Positions 26,748-36,306 of a stretch of DNA of 64,000 nt are shown piece after piece. Location: positions 124,001 through 188,000 of the forward strand of contig NZ_JAPDGS010000005.1 in NCBI RefSeq assembly GCF_025950525.1, read 5' to 3'. The notes below the pieces were generated by a model, which made no database searches, had not been told where the DNA came from, and worked only from the letters and a program-made list of their open reading frames with translations. The first letter of the stretch is position 1; each line of letters opens with the position of its first letter. The DNA is from Stagnihabitans lacustris. Lineage in GTDB: Bacteria; Pseudomonadota; Alphaproteobacteria; Rhodobacterales; Rhodobacteraceae. The position numbers were made by a program, and so were the translations under genes.

Positions 26748-26806
26748 CTTTCATACTGGCACAAATACTCCACGGGGAGGTCTGGAGGGGTGTGAAACCC
26801 CTCCAG
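26748..26806 (-). terminator. 3'-end element between GH4 copy 2 and the halogenase-like gene
   Basis: Minus strand: stem CTGGAGGGGT/ACCCCTCCAG (26782-26806, loop TTCAC), then ACCTCCCCGTGG, AGTATTTG and TATGAAAG. It may separate or attenuate transcription between the two genes. The stem and loop closely resemble those after cobT. Confidence 0.6.
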
Positions 26807-26816
26807 CGCCCGCCGT

Positions 26817-28178
26817 TCACGCCACCTTGACCGTCTTGACCCGCGCCCATTCCGGCAACCAGTCGCCATGCGCCGCCAGAAGATCCGTCGTCAGGTCCCA
26901 GATCTGCTGCAGATCCAGTTCAGCCCCGGTATGAGGGTCCAACATGGCCGCGTGGTAGATATGCTCGACATTCTCGGTCAACAGCGCCTGCACCGTCAGC
27001 TCTTGCACGTTGATATTCGTGCGCATCAGGCCAATCAGCTGCGGAGGAATATCATGCACCACAGTGGGTTGCAGCCCCATATGGTCGACCAGCGTCGGAA
27101 CCTCGACCGCGCACCCCTTGGGCAGTTGGGGAATGAAGCCGCGGTTGCCGTGGTTGCCATAGATCACCGAAGGCTCACCGGTCACGACCGAATTCACGAT
27201 CTGGCTGGCATATTCATGGCTTTCCTTGACCTCGACCGTCTCGGCATTCTTCAGCGTTTCGGCCTCGCGCTTCCACCGCGCGATCTGTTCGACGCAGCGC
27301 TTGGGATATTCGTCCAGCGGGATGCCGAATTTCTCGATCAGGTCGGGCCGGTCGCGCTTGATGAACCACGGAGTATATTCCGCGAAATGCTCGGAGCTTT
27401 CCGTCACGAAATAGCCCAGCCGCGTCAGCATCTCATACCGGACCTTGTTCGGGCAGCGCGGGTTCCAATGCGAGGGCTTGGGGAAGCGCCCCTCGCGGTA
27501 GCCCTTCAGCAGGTCGGGATAGAGGTTCTTCCACGACCCATCCGCCTGTTTGTGTTCAAAGGTCGTGTAAAACGCCATGTGGTTGATGCCTGCCGCCTTG
27601 TAGCGGATTTCACCCACCGGAATGTCCAGATCGCGCGCCAGCTCATAGGCTGTGCCCTGCACCGAATGGCAGAGCCCCACTTGCCGAATGGTCGGGTATT
27701 TCTCGGCCATGGCCCAGGTGTTGATGGCCATCGGGTTCACATATTGCAGCATGATGGCGTTCGGCGCCACCTGAAGCATATCCTCACAGATCGACCACAG
27801 ATGCGGCACGGTGCGCAGGCCGCGCATGATGCCGCCGATGCCCAAAGTGTCCGCGATGGTCTGGCGCAGGCCGAACTTCTTCGGGACCTCGAAATCGGTG
27901 ATCGTGCAGGGGTCATAGCCGCCGACCTGAAAACAGCAGACGACAAAGTCGGTGCCGTCCAAAGCCTGACGCTGGTTGGAAAAGGTCCGCACCCGCGCCT
28001 TGCCGCCAAGCGTCGCGGCCAGCTTGCCCACGATGATCTCGGATTCGGCCAGGCGTTCGGGGTTGATGTCCATCAGCCGGATTTCGGCATTGGCCAGCGC
28101 CGGACGCGACAGGATGTCGCCCGCGATGTTTTTGGTGAAGACGGCGGAGCCTGCTCCGATGAAGGTGATTTTCGTCAC
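26817..28178 (-). CDS. GH4 alpha-galactosidase (MelA-like), copy 2
   Basis: 453 residues, close to E. coli MelA. NAD-binding FIGAGSAVFTKNIAGDIL opens the protein; QYVNPMAINTW, the metal-binding GLCHSVQGTA and AGINHMAFY are all as in GH4 alpha-galactosidases. The enzyme oxidises C3 of the sugar with bound NAD and splits the alpha-galactosidic bond in the cytoplasm. It starts 10 bp after the GH36 gene in the same operon, so the locus encodes two mechanistically different alpha-galactosidases. Confidence 0.92.
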   Translation of the reverse strand: MTKITFIGAGSAVFTKNIAGDILSRPALANAEIRLMDINPERLAESEIIVGKLAATLGGKARVRTFSNQRQALDGTDFVVCCFQVGGYDPCTITDFEVPKKFGLRQTIADTLGIGGIMRGLRTVPHLWSICEDMLQVAPNAIMLQYVNPMAINTWAMAEKYPTIRQVGLCHSVQGTAYELARDLDIPVGEIRYKAAGINHMAFYTTFEHKQADGSWKNLYPDLLKGYREGRFPKPSHWNPRCPNKVRYEMLTRLGYFVTESSEHFAEYTPWFIKRDRPDLIEKFGIPLDEYPKRCVEQIARWKREAETLKNAETVEVKESHEYASQIVNSVVTGEPSVIYGNHGNRGFIPQLPKGCAVEVPTLVDHMGLQPTVVHDIPPQLIGLMRTNINVQELTVQALLTENVEHIYHAAMLDPHTGAELDLQQIWDLTTDLLAAHGDWLPEWARVKTVKVA

Positions 28179-28188
28179 GATGTTCTCC

Positions 28189-30228
28189 TTAAAGGCGGGT
28201 GCCTTCGATCACGTAAAGGGTTGCGGGCCAGGACAGCGGCAGGGCCAGCCCCTGCGCCATCAGCGCCTGCCCGGACAGGGTCAGGCTTTGGGTCTTCAGC
28301 GCCACCGGCCCGCGTGAGGGTCCGGGCGCCGTGCCGGGATTGCGCAGGGTGACGCGGTAGCGCGCGGTGGGCTCCAGCCCGGTCAGGCGCAGGGGCAGGG
28401 GCAGTTGCGCCTCTGGCATGTCGGTCTGGACGGCAAAGGCCACAAAGCGCGCGCCGTCCTTGGCGATCTGGATTTCGCCGGTGCGGCCGGGTTCGCTCTC
28501 CAGTTGGCGGATCTCGCCCGCGTGCATCCAGTCGCGGTTGGCCTTATACCAAGCGGTCACTTCGGTCAGCAGCGCCTCTTCCGCGGGCGTAAATGCGGTC
28601 AGGTCGCTTTCAAACCCCATATGGCGCATGGCCGCGACCCAGGCGCGCAGCTCCATCGGCAGGTTGCGCCCGGTCGTATGGGCGTGGAAGGCGCCGACAT
28701 GGGAGCCCACGACGGCGGCCGGCAGGAACAGGCTGGCGGTGGCCTGCATCCGCACCCGCTCCAGCGCGTCGATGCAATCGGACAGCCAGACGCGGGTGGT
28801 CTGGGTCAGGATGCCATAGTCGATGCGACCGCCGCCCGAGGCGCAGCTTTCGATCTCGACCCCCGGATGGGCCTCGCGCAAGCGGGCCATCAGGTCCATC
28901 ACGCCGCGCCCCTGCGCCGCATCCAGCACCGGAAGCAGGCGGTTGTGGTCCCATTTCAGATAGTCGATGTCGTTCTCGGCCAGGACCTTGGAGATGGCCG
29001 CGAACAGGTAATCGCGCACCTCTTGGCGGCCAAGGTCCAGCACCAGCTGATAGCGCCCCGTCACCTGATCCGCCCGCCCCAAGGCCCAATCGGGATGGGC
29101 GCGGTAAAGGTCGCTGTCGGGGTTGACCATCTCGGGCTCGACCCAGAGGCCGAAAGTCATGCCCAAAGATTTCACCTTGTCGATCAGGGGCTTTAGCCCA
29201 TGGGGCCATTTCTGCCGGTCAATCGACCAATCCCCCAATGAGGACTTGTCGTTGTTGCGCCCCTTGAACCAGCCATCGTCCAGCACAAACCGCTCTGCCC
29301 CGATGCGGGCGGCACGGTCGGCCATGTCGGACAGGGTGGGCAGGTCGTGTTGGAAATAGACCGCCTCCCAGCAGTTGTAATGCACCGGGCGGTTCGGGCG
29401 GACCCAGGGCACCAACCGGTCGCGGACATGGGCCTGCAGGACCACCGCCGCATCGTTGAACCCCGCGCCGGACCGCGCCACGGTCAGGACGCCGGTTTCA
29501 AACCGCGTGCCCATCCCGTTCGACCCGTGAACATGGCCGAATTGCACCTGACGGCGACCACAGGGGAGTTCCTCGGCCAGCATCCGGTGACCGCCGGGCC
29601 AGCCATAGGCGTAACTCGTGACCTCGCCCCGCGTGGCACTGGCGCCGGGCGTGCAGGTCAGCGCGAAGGGCGGGTTTTCCTGCCCCGACCGCCCCTGCCG
29701 CGCCTCGCGCAAGCGCGCACCGGGGGCAAAGCGGTGGCGGTGCTGGTGCAGTTCGCCAACCCAGCGGCCGGAGAATTCGACGATCTCGTCCTGACCCGGC
29801 GCCACGGGCAGAACGGGGGCGCAAAGCCACTCCAGCCGGATGGGCGCATCCGATTCCACCACCGCTTGCAGCGCCAGAACCCCGTCCAAAGCGATCTCGG
29901 CGCGGTAGGTGATCCCCAGCGCCTCATCCCGTGCCGTCACGGTCAGTTCCGCGCCCGAGGCCGCAACATGCGCCCGAAATCGCGGCACCAGTCCCGCGAT
30001 GACCAGCCCCGGCTGGCCCATGAAATGCCCATCGCCCACCGGGCAAAGGGTCAGCGGCGCCAGTTCGTCCAGCATCCCGCCGTTCAGGTCCAACGCGGTG
30101 GACAGCAGGAATTGCCCCAGGTCCTCGCCGTCAGGAAGGCGCGGCCCGAAATAGGCGATGCGGGGCAAAGAGGCGGTTTCCTCCAGCACCAGGGTCGAAT
30201 GGGCGTCGTCGATACGGTATTGGGTCAT
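28189..30228 (-). CDS. agaL: GH36 alpha-galactosidase
   Basis: 679 residues with the GH36 layout: N-terminal beta-supersandwich (to about 300), catalytic TIM barrel and C-terminal beta domain. The nucleophile is the Asp in YLKWDHNR and the acid/base is in WLSDCIDALER; ESCASGGGRIDYG lies between, as in family 36. It hydrolyses terminal alpha-galactose from melibiose, raffinose or stachyose. The ATG overlaps the stop of the upstream ABC ATPase gene. In Sinorhizobium meliloti agaL genes accompany agpABCD in the same way. Confidence 0.93.
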   Translation of the reverse strand: MTQYRIDDAHSTLVLEETASLPRIAYFGPRLPDGEDLGQFLLSTALDLNGGMLDELAPLTLCPVGDGHFMGQPGLVIAGLVPRFRAHVAASGAELTVTARDEALGITYRAEIALDGVLALQAVVESDAPIRLEWLCAPVLPVAPGQDEIVEFSGRWVGELHQHRHRFAPGARLREARQGRSGQENPPFALTCTPGASATRGEVTSYAYGWPGGHRMLAEELPCGRRQVQFGHVHGSNGMGTRFETGVLTVARSGAGFNDAAVVLQAHVRDRLVPWVRPNRPVHYNCWEAVYFQHDLPTLSDMADRAARIGAERFVLDDGWFKGRNNDKSSLGDWSIDRQKWPHGLKPLIDKVKSLGMTFGLWVEPEMVNPDSDLYRAHPDWALGRADQVTGRYQLVLDLGRQEVRDYLFAAISKVLAENDIDYLKWDHNRLLPVLDAAQGRGVMDLMARLREAHPGVEIESCASGGGRIDYGILTQTTRVWLSDCIDALERVRMQATASLFLPAAVVGSHVGAFHAHTTGRNLPMELRAWVAAMRHMGFESDLTAFTPAEEALLTEVTAWYKANRDWMHAGEIRQLESEPGRTGEIQIAKDGARFVAFAVQTDMPEAQLPLPLRLTGLEPTARYRVTLRNPGTAPGPSRGPVALKTQSLTLSGQALMAQGLALPLSWPATLYVIEGTRL

Positions 30229-31820
30229 GTCGCAATCTCGAAGGCCGCCCGCACAAGGCGGCGGGTATAGTCGGTTTGGGGCCGTTCCAGCACATCGGCC
30301 ACGGCGCCCTGTTCCACGATCTGCCCGTTTTGCATGACAATCACGCGGTGGCAAAGGGCCCGCACGACTTTCAGGTCATGGCTGATGAAAAGGTAGCTCA
30401 GCCCCTTTTCCGCCTGCAATTTCCGCAGAAGTTCGATGATCTGCGCCTGAACCGACAGGTCCAGGGCCGAGGTCGGCTCGTCCAGCAGGATGAATTCCGG
30501 CTCCAGCGCGATGGCCCGCGCGATGGCAAGCCGCTGGCGCTGCCCACCCGAGAATTCATGCGGAAAGCGGTTCAGGATGTTGTCGGGCAGGCCGGCATCG
30601 CGCAAGGCCGCTTGCACACGCGCGACGCCACCGGGCAGGCGGTTGACGATCAACCCTTCCTCGATGATCTGGCGCACCGACATGCGGGGGTTCAGACTGG
30701 CGAAAGGGTCCTGAAAGACGATCTGCATCTTTGACCGCAGGGGCTTCATCTGGGCGCGGTCAAAGGTCTCGATCCGCTGGCCCTGAAAGGTCACGGCGCC
30801 TTCGGTCAGGGTGTTCAGCCGCAAAAGCGCCTGGCCGAAGGTGGTCTTACCCGAACCCGACTCGCCCACCAGCCCCAGGGTCTCGCCGCGCCGCAGGTCC
30901 AGGGACAGGCCATCCACCGCCTGCAGCGCGTGGTTGGTGCCGCGAAAGGCCCCGCCGCGACGCAGGTTATAGGTGACGCGGATCTTGTCGCCCGACAGGA
31001 CGATATCCTGACCCGGGGGCAGGGGGTTGGCCTGGCCCTTGGGTTCCGACCCCAAAAGCCTGCGCGTATAGGGGTGCTGCGGATCGGTAAAGATCGCCTC
31101 GGTCGGACCGGATTCACGCACCTGGCCATGTTGCATGACATAGACATGATCCGCGAATTGCCGGACCACGGTCAGGTCATGGGTGATCAGGATGACGGCC
31201 ATCCCCGTGCGCGCCTTTAGCTCTTTGATCAGCCCAAGGATTTCCGCCTGAACCGTCACATCCAGCGCCGTCGTGGGCTCGTCGGCGATCAGCACATCGG
31301 GGTTGTTCGCCAGCGCCATGGCGATCATCACCCGCTGGCGCTGACCGCCCGAAAGCTGATGCGGATACTGGTTCACGCGGGCCTCGGGGTCCGGGATCTG
31401 CACCTCGCGCAAAAGCTCGATGGCGCGGGCCCAGGCGGCGGGCTTGGTCATCTTTTGATGGATGCGCAGCGCCTCGGACAGTTGCGCGCCGATCTTGTAG
31501 ACCGGGTTCAGCGAGGACATCGGCTCTTGAAAGATCATCGACATCCGGTTGCCGCGCAGCTGGCGCATCTGGGTCGGGCTGGCCTTGGCCAGGTCCTGCC
31601 CTTTGAACAGGATGCGCGTCTGCGCCCCCACCACCGCGCGTTTCGACAAAAGCCGCATCAAGGCCCGCGCCGTCACCGACTTGCCCGAGCCCGACTCTCC
31701 GACCAGCGCGATGGTCTGCCCCCGCGCCAGGGTGAAAGAGACATCGCGCACCGCCTCGATCGTGCCGCCCAGCACATTGAAGGTGACGCCGATGTTTTGC
31801 GCGTCGATCACATGTTCCAT
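30225..31820 (-). CDS. agpD: ABC transporter ATP-binding protein with two fused ATPase domains (AgpD-like)
   Basis: 531 residues made of two nucleotide-binding domains of the oligopeptide (DppD/DppF) class. Each has Walker A GESGSGKS (near 40 and 320), a signature (LSGGQRQR and FSGGQRQR) and Walker B ([12 protein letters not shown] and [12 protein letters not shown]). It powers uptake through the two adjacent permeases. Start at 31820, giving [14 protein letters not shown]. It lies 10 bp after the second permease gene and overlaps agaL by four bases. Confidence 0.92.
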   Translation of the reverse strand: MEHVIDAQNIGVTFNVLGGTIEAVRDVSFTLARGQTIALVGESGSGKSVTARALMRLLSKRAVVGAQTRILFKGQDLAKASPTQMRQLRGNRMSMIFQEPMSSLNPVYKIGAQLSEALRIHQKMTKPAAWARAIELLREVQIPDPEARVNQYPHQLSGGQRQRVMIAMALANNPDVLIADEPTTALDVTVQAEILGLIKELKARTGMAVILITHDLTVVRQFADHVYVMQHGQVRESGPTEAIFTDPQHPYTRRLLGSEPKGQANPLPPGQDIVLSGDKIRVTYNLRRGGAFRGTNHALQAVDGLSLDLRRGETLGLVGESGSGKTTFGQALLRLNTLTEGAVTFQGQRIETFDRAQMKPLRSKMQIVFQDPFASLNPRMSVRQIIEEGLIVNRLPGGVARVQAALRDAGLPDNILNRFPHEFSGGQRQRLAIARAIALEPEFILLDEPTSALDLSVQAQIIELLRKLQAEKGLSYLFISHDLKVVRALCHRVIVMQNGQIVEQGAVADVLERPQTDYTRRLVRAAFEIAT

Positions 31821-31830
31821 TTCAGGCACC

Positions 31831-32928
31831 TCAATAGGGGTCGACGGCATCGCGCAAGCCATCGCCCAAAGCGTTGAAGGCAAAGACCGCAAGCAGCACG
31901 AAACCCACCGGCGAGAGTATCCAGGGGTAGGACCCGATGGCCGAGAAGGTCTGCGCGTCCTGCAACATCAACCCCCAGGAAATCAGCGGCGGCTTGACGG
32001 CGAAGCCCAGGAAGCCAAGGAAGCTTTCCAGCAGGATGATCGACGGGATGCCAAGGGTGACGCTGACGATGACATGGGACAGCACATTGGGCAGGATATG
32101 CCGTGTGATGATCCGCCCATCACTGGCCCCCACCGCCACGGCTGCGCGGACATAATCCACCCGCGCCATGGACATCGTCTTGGACCGCACCTCGCGCGAC
32201 AATTGCGCCCAGCCCAGCCCCACGATGACCAGGATGACAAAGCCCAAAAACACCGGAGAGGGCGCCGTGGGCGGGATCAGCGTCGTCAGCGTCAGATACA
32301 AAGGCAGCTGCGGGAAGGCCAGGACGATTTCGACAAAGCGTTGAAACCACATGTCAAAACGCCCGCCGATATAGCCCGAGGTGATCCCCATCAGCGTCCC
32401 GATGGCGGTGATCAGGGTGATCGAGACCAGCGAGATCATCAGCGTCAACCGCGCGCCATAAATCCCCCGCGACAGGATATCGCGGCCCAGCTTGTCGGTG
32501 CCCAAAAGGTGCAGGGGCTGGCCATCGGACAGGCCGACCAAACGGGTCTGCATCGGGATCAGGCCCATCAGGTGATAGGGCTTTGCCGCGACGAAAAACG
32601 CCAGCGGGCGGGGGTTTTCAAGGTCAGGCCCCATCAGCGGCTGATAGGTCACGGGGTCCAGCTCGTCGCTTTCAACGATGGCATAGACCGTGGGCCAGGG
32701 GGCGAAGTCGATCTGATCGGGCGGCGCAAAGCTGACCGTCGGCTGGTTCGGGTCCATCGGCGCCACGAATTCGGCGAGTATGGCCGACACAAGCAGCAAC
32801 AGCACCAGACCCAGCCCCAGCATCCCGGGCACAGAGCGGCGGAACCTCCGCCAGACCAGCGCGCCATAGCTTTGGCTTTGCGTGTTGACCGTCGAGACGC
32901 GGTCGTCGGTTGTTTCGATATCGGTCAT
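31831..32928 (-). CDS. agpC: ABC transporter permease (AgpC/DppC-like)
   Basis: 365 residues. After a cytoplasmic N-terminus come a first membrane helix (GMLGLGLVLLLLVSAILAEFVAPMDP), a ~120-residue periplasmic segment and the five-helix BPD_transp_1 core. DKLGRDILSRGIYGARLTLMISLV and the EAA-type loop VDYVRAAVAVGASDGRIITRHILPNVLSHVIV are the coupling segments characteristic of DppC-class permeases. It pairs with the upstream DppB-class permease (one-base gap) to form the channel. Confidence 0.92.
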   Translation of the reverse strand: MTDIETTDDRVSTVNTQSQSYGALVWRRFRRSVPGMLGLGLVLLLLVSAILAEFVAPMDPNQPTVSFAPPDQIDFAPWPTVYAIVESDELDPVTYQPLMGPDLENPRPLAFFVAAKPYHLMGLIPMQTRLVGLSDGQPLHLLGTDKLGRDILSRGIYGARLTLMISLVSITLITAIGTLMGITSGYIGGRFDMWFQRFVEIVLAFPQLPLYLTLTTLIPPTAPSPVFLGFVILVIVGLGWAQLSREVRSKTMSMARVDYVRAAVAVGASDGRIITRHILPNVLSHVIVSVTLGIPSIILLESFLGFLGFAVKPPLISWGLMLQDAQTFSAIGSYPWILSPVGFVLLAVFAFNALGDGLRDAVDPY

Positions 32929-32929
32929 G

Positions 32930-33949
32930 TCAGCTTCCCACCCGGATGCGCGGGTCCAGAAGGGCCAGAAGAAGGTCGGCGATGATATTGCCGATGATCA
33001 GCGTCGCCCCCAGCACCAAAAGCAGCGAGGCGGTCACAAAGACATCGCCAATCGCCATGGAGCCCACGATGGCCGGCCCGATCGTGGCCAGGCCAAAGAC
33101 GATGGCGACCTCGATTTCGCCGGTCAGCATATAGGGCAGGACAACGCCCTGATAGGCGATCAAAGGGTGCAAAGCATTGGGCACGGCATGGCGCAGGATG
33201 ACGGCGCTTTCGCTAAGCCCCTTGGCGCGGGCGGTTTCCACATATTGCGCGTTCAGCGTGTCCAACAGGTTCGCCCGCATGACCCGCATGTTATAGGCCA
33301 GCCCGCCAAAGGTCGCGACCGCGATGACCGGCCAGACATGGGTGATCAGGTTCCAGGCCTTGCCCCAGTTGAACCAGATGCCGTCAAACCAGTCCTGCCC
33401 GCCGTATTTGGTGGAAAAGAAGGACCCGATCTCTTGGACGTTCAGCTTGTAGGCCAGGATATACAGGATGATCAGCGCCAGCAGGAACCGCGGGATCGTC
33501 ATGCCCAGAAAGCTGACAAAGGACAGGACCGTGTCGACCCAGGTATATTGCCGCGTCGCGGCCAGGATGCCGAAGGTGATCCCGATGACCGAGGCCAGCA
33601 GGTGACAGGTCAGCGCAATCAGGATGGTCTTGGGCAAGCGCTGTTCGATCACATCCAGCACGGGCTTGTTGTAGGCATAGCTTTGGCCGAAATCCAGCCG
33701 CGTCACGATGCCCCAGATCCAGCGGCCATATTGCACGAGCAGCGGATCGTTCAGCCCGTTCTTCTCGCGGTATTCCTGGGCAAAGGCATCGGCGGCCTCG
33801 ATGGTCGCATTGCCTTGGGTGATCAGGTTGGTGCGCAAGAAGTCGGCATAGTCGCCGGGCGGGGCCTGGATGATCATGAAGGTGATCAACGACATGACGA
33901 AAAGGACGGGTATGGATTGTCCGAGGCGGATGGCCAGGAAGCGGAGCAT
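32930..33949 (-). CDS. agpB: ABC transporter permease (AgpB/DppB-like)
   Basis: 339 residues, DppB class: first helix at the N-terminus (IPVLFVMSLITFMIIQAPPGDYADFL), then GLNDPLLVQYGRWIWGIVTRLDFGQS, both typical. The EAA loop MRANLLDTLNAQYVETARAKGLSESAVILRHAVPNAL contacts the ATPase. Together with AgpC it forms the inner-membrane channel for alpha-galactosides. It is separated from the binding-protein gene by an array of four hairpins. Confidence 0.92.
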   Translation of the reverse strand: MLRFLAIRLGQSIPVLFVMSLITFMIIQAPPGDYADFLRTNLITQGNATIEAADAFAQEYREKNGLNDPLLVQYGRWIWGIVTRLDFGQSYAYNKPVLDVIEQRLPKTILIALTCHLLASVIGITFGILAATRQYTWVDTVLSFVSFLGMTIPRFLLALIILYILAYKLNVQEIGSFFSTKYGGQDWFDGIWFNWGKAWNLITHVWPVIAVATFGGLAYNMRVMRANLLDTLNAQYVETARAKGLSESAVILRHAVPNALHPLIAYQGVVLPYMLTGEIEVAIVFGLATIGPAIVGSMAIGDVFVTASLLLVLGATLIIGNIIADLLLALLDPRIRVGS

Positions 33950-33969
33950 GTCTCACCTGTTGGAAAAGA

Positions 33970-34111
33970 GGGGGGCGGGGCAAAACCGCCCCCTTGGCCC
34001 CGGGGGCCGGTTCCGGGCGGGAAAGACCCGCCCGGATTGGTTCAGCCTGGGCGGGAAAGACCCGCCCGGGCCTTGGGCAAGCCTGCCGCGGATCAGCGAC
34101 CCGCGGCAGGC
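33970..34111 (-). repeat. Array of four hairpins between agpA and agpB
   Basis: The 169-bp gap holds four successive stems: 34081-34111 (11 bp, GCCTGCCGCGG), 34046-34070 (10 bp), 34013-34035 (9 bp) and 33970-33994 (8 bp). The two middle ones share GGGCGGGAAAGACCCGCCC and look duplicated. In a binding-protein operon such stems can protect the upstream mRNA from decay or reduce readthrough, giving more binding protein than permease. Confidence 0.85.
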
Positions 34112-34118
34112 TGTCCGA

Positions 34119-36185
34119 TCACTCGACCGAAACCGGACCCTTGGACCCGGGTTCGCCGGGCAAGGTGTTCGGATGCAGCTCGGCGCCGATCTGCTTGTCT
34201 GCGGGCACAAAGACGCGCTCGCGGATGATGTTGTCCTCGGCCCAGTTATACATGAAGATGGGCGCCCCAGCCGGGATATTGGCAAAGCGCTTGTTCACGA
34301 TCAGCGCGCCGGGATAGGCGGTCAGGCCGATGCCGTCGAGGTTTTCGGTATAGACCTTCTGATATTGCTTCATCAGGTCCGACCGTTCCGCCGCATCGCG
34401 AGAGCCGATGAACTTGTTCACGATATCGACCATGGCCTTTTCGTGATCCAGAAGGTCCAGCTCTCCGGTGCCATTGGCGCGGTGGTTCACGTCCACCGAA
34501 GGACCGGTCGGCGCCAGAGCCGTGGTGTTCTGCACCACGGTGATCAGCTCGGTCCCGTTGCGGATGATGATCCAGTCATACTTGCCCGCGTCGCGCGCAT
34601 TGTCGAAATCCTTGCCGGTCAGTGCGCTGAGCGTCACTTTCAAGCCGATTTCGCCCATCATCGCCACCACGCCCTCGGCGAGGTTCTTGTCGGTGGTATA
34701 GTCCGACTGGGTCAGAAGAGTGACGTTCAGGTTCGCGCCACCCGCCACGTTGACGAAACCATCGCCATCGCTGTCGGTCAGGCCAGCCGCTTCCAGGGAT
34801 GCCTTGGCCGAAGCCGCGTCATAGGGATAGAAGACGGTCGAGTCCTTGTCGTAATAGGACGTTCCCGCATAAAGGCCGCCCGGATAGGGCACGGTAAAGG
34901 GCCCCTTGACCAGGCTGTCGCCCAGGCGCTGACGGTCCATGCCATAGCTGATCGCCTTGCGGAAATCCAAGGACCGGTTCAGTTCGCGGATCGCCTGACC
35001 CTCGGCCGAAGGCTCGCCCCAGCCATTGCCCGACAGGTTCGGGTAAAGCGTATAGCCGATGGTGCGCGGGCCAAAGGCCAGCTTGGCGGGCGAGGCGGGA
35101 TCGGCGGCCTTCTTCAAGGCCTCGACGTAGTTTTCGGCCTGTTCCAGGTTGGAAAAGTCGCCCGTGCCGGCCACGGCCTGCACGTCGCGGTCGCCCCAGG
35201 TGGAGAGGCGATATTGCATCTCGTCCAGATAGGGCAGCTGGTTGCCGGCCTCGTCGACCTTCCAGTAATAGGGGTTGCGGCGCAGCACGACCACATCGTC
35301 GGGCCGATGCTCGACCACGGTCCAGCCGCCCATCACGGGGAAGTTCATGTAATCGGCCGGGAAGGCCTTCTGGAAGCTGTCGTAATCCTTGCCGCCATAC
35401 TTCGGATGCTGCGGTTTCAGCACATGGCTCGGGCCGGGGCAGAAGTTGCCATAGGCCATGTTATACAACACCGACTCCGGGAAGGCGGTCGGGAAGGTCA
35501 GGGTAAAGGTGAAGTCGTCGACATTGGCATAGACGCCATCCGCATAGGTGGCGGCCGAGGCCCCCATCAGCGGCGTGACGTTTTCATCCATCACCACGTC
35601 GTTGAAGTAGAATTCGGTATCCGCCGTGGTAAAGGGCGCGCCGTCCGACCACTTGGCGCCCTCGACCAGATGCACGGTCAGGGTCTTGCCGTCTTCGGAC
35701 CATTCCCACGACTTCGCGAGGTTCGGCATCGGCGTCAGGTCAGCTGCGTTGATCTGGAACAGCGGACCGGTCCGGGTCAGACATTCCACCAAGGCGATGT
35801 CGATCCCGCCCCAGCCATAGGATTGACCCGCCCAGAAGTTCCAGCCCTCGGGACGGCCGCCGATCACATGGCGCATCACATCGCCGTAAACGCCATTGCC
35901 GTCGGGCATGTTGGCGGTCTTGTAGACCATGGGTTCCTTGGGCAGACGCTCTGCCACCGGGGGCAGCTTGCCCGCGTCCACGAAAGCCTTGACCCAGGCC
36001 GGTTCATTGTAGGACGGCAGGGCCTTGAATTCGGCGACATCGGCGCGGTTGACGAAAACGGGCTCGCCCTGGGCGTCGAATTTCGGGGCATCCGGCGGGG
36101 TCGTGGGGGCCATCACTTCGGCACTCACGGCGTAAGCGGACACACCCAGCAGAAGCGCTGCCATCGCAGCGCGCTGGATCATCAT
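34119..36185 (-). CDS. agpA: ABC transporter substrate-binding protein for alpha-galactosides (AgpA-like)
   Basis: 688 residues, a large periplasmic binding protein of the oligopeptide class (SBP_bac_5), with a signal peptide (MMIQRAAMAALLLGVSAYAVSA). NLAKSWEWSEDGKTLTVHLVEGAKWSDGAPFTTAD is the signature segment of this family. S. meliloti AgpA, which binds raffinose and melibiose, is of the same class and operon layout, so the same role is inferred from context. GGGAGGAG precedes the ATG with ideal spacing. Divergent from a MelR-like regulator 121 bp away. Confidence 0.9.
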   Translation of the reverse strand: MMIQRAAMAALLLGVSAYAVSAEVMAPTTPPDAPKFDAQGEPVFVNRADVAEFKALPSYNEPAWVKAFVDAGKLPPVAERLPKEPMVYKTANMPDGNGVYGDVMRHVIGGRPEGWNFWAGQSYGWGGIDIALVECLTRTGPLFQINAADLTPMPNLAKSWEWSEDGKTLTVHLVEGAKWSDGAPFTTADTEFYFNDVVMDENVTPLMGASAATYADGVYANVDDFTFTLTFPTAFPESVLYNMAYGNFCPGPSHVLKPQHPKYGGKDYDSFQKAFPADYMNFPVMGGWTVVEHRPDDVVVLRRNPYYWKVDEAGNQLPYLDEMQYRLSTWGDRDVQAVAGTGDFSNLEQAENYVEALKKAADPASPAKLAFGPRTIGYTLYPNLSGNGWGEPSAEGQAIRELNRSLDFRKAISYGMDRQRLGDSLVKGPFTVPYPGGLYAGTSYYDKDSTVFYPYDAASAKASLEAAGLTDSDGDGFVNVAGGANLNVTLLTQSDYTTDKNLAEGVVAMMGEIGLKVTLSALTGKDFDNARDAGKYDWIIIRNGTELITVVQNTTALAPTGPSVDVNHRANGTGELDLLDHEKAMVDIVNKFIGSRDAAERSDLMKQYQKVYTENLDGIGLTAYPGALIVNKRFANIPAGAPIFMYNWAEDNIIRERVFVPADKQIGAELHPNTLPGEPGSKGPVSVE

Positions 36186-36306
36186 GGTTTATCTCCTCCC
36201 GATGGCCCCGTTCGGGGGCCGATTTTTCGCGTGACGGTTGCGAAGCCGGCGGCGGTCCTCGCCATCGCCGGTGATCCACCTTGCGGCATGAAGGGGCTTG
36301 CCAACA
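36186..36306. promoter_or_regulatory. Divergent promoter region of agpA and the MelR-like gene
   Basis: 121 bp between divergent starts. It includes a GGCCCC/GGGGGCC stem close to agpA. It should hold the MelR-type binding sites controlling the alpha-galactoside operon; these were not resolved by eye. Confidence 0.45.
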
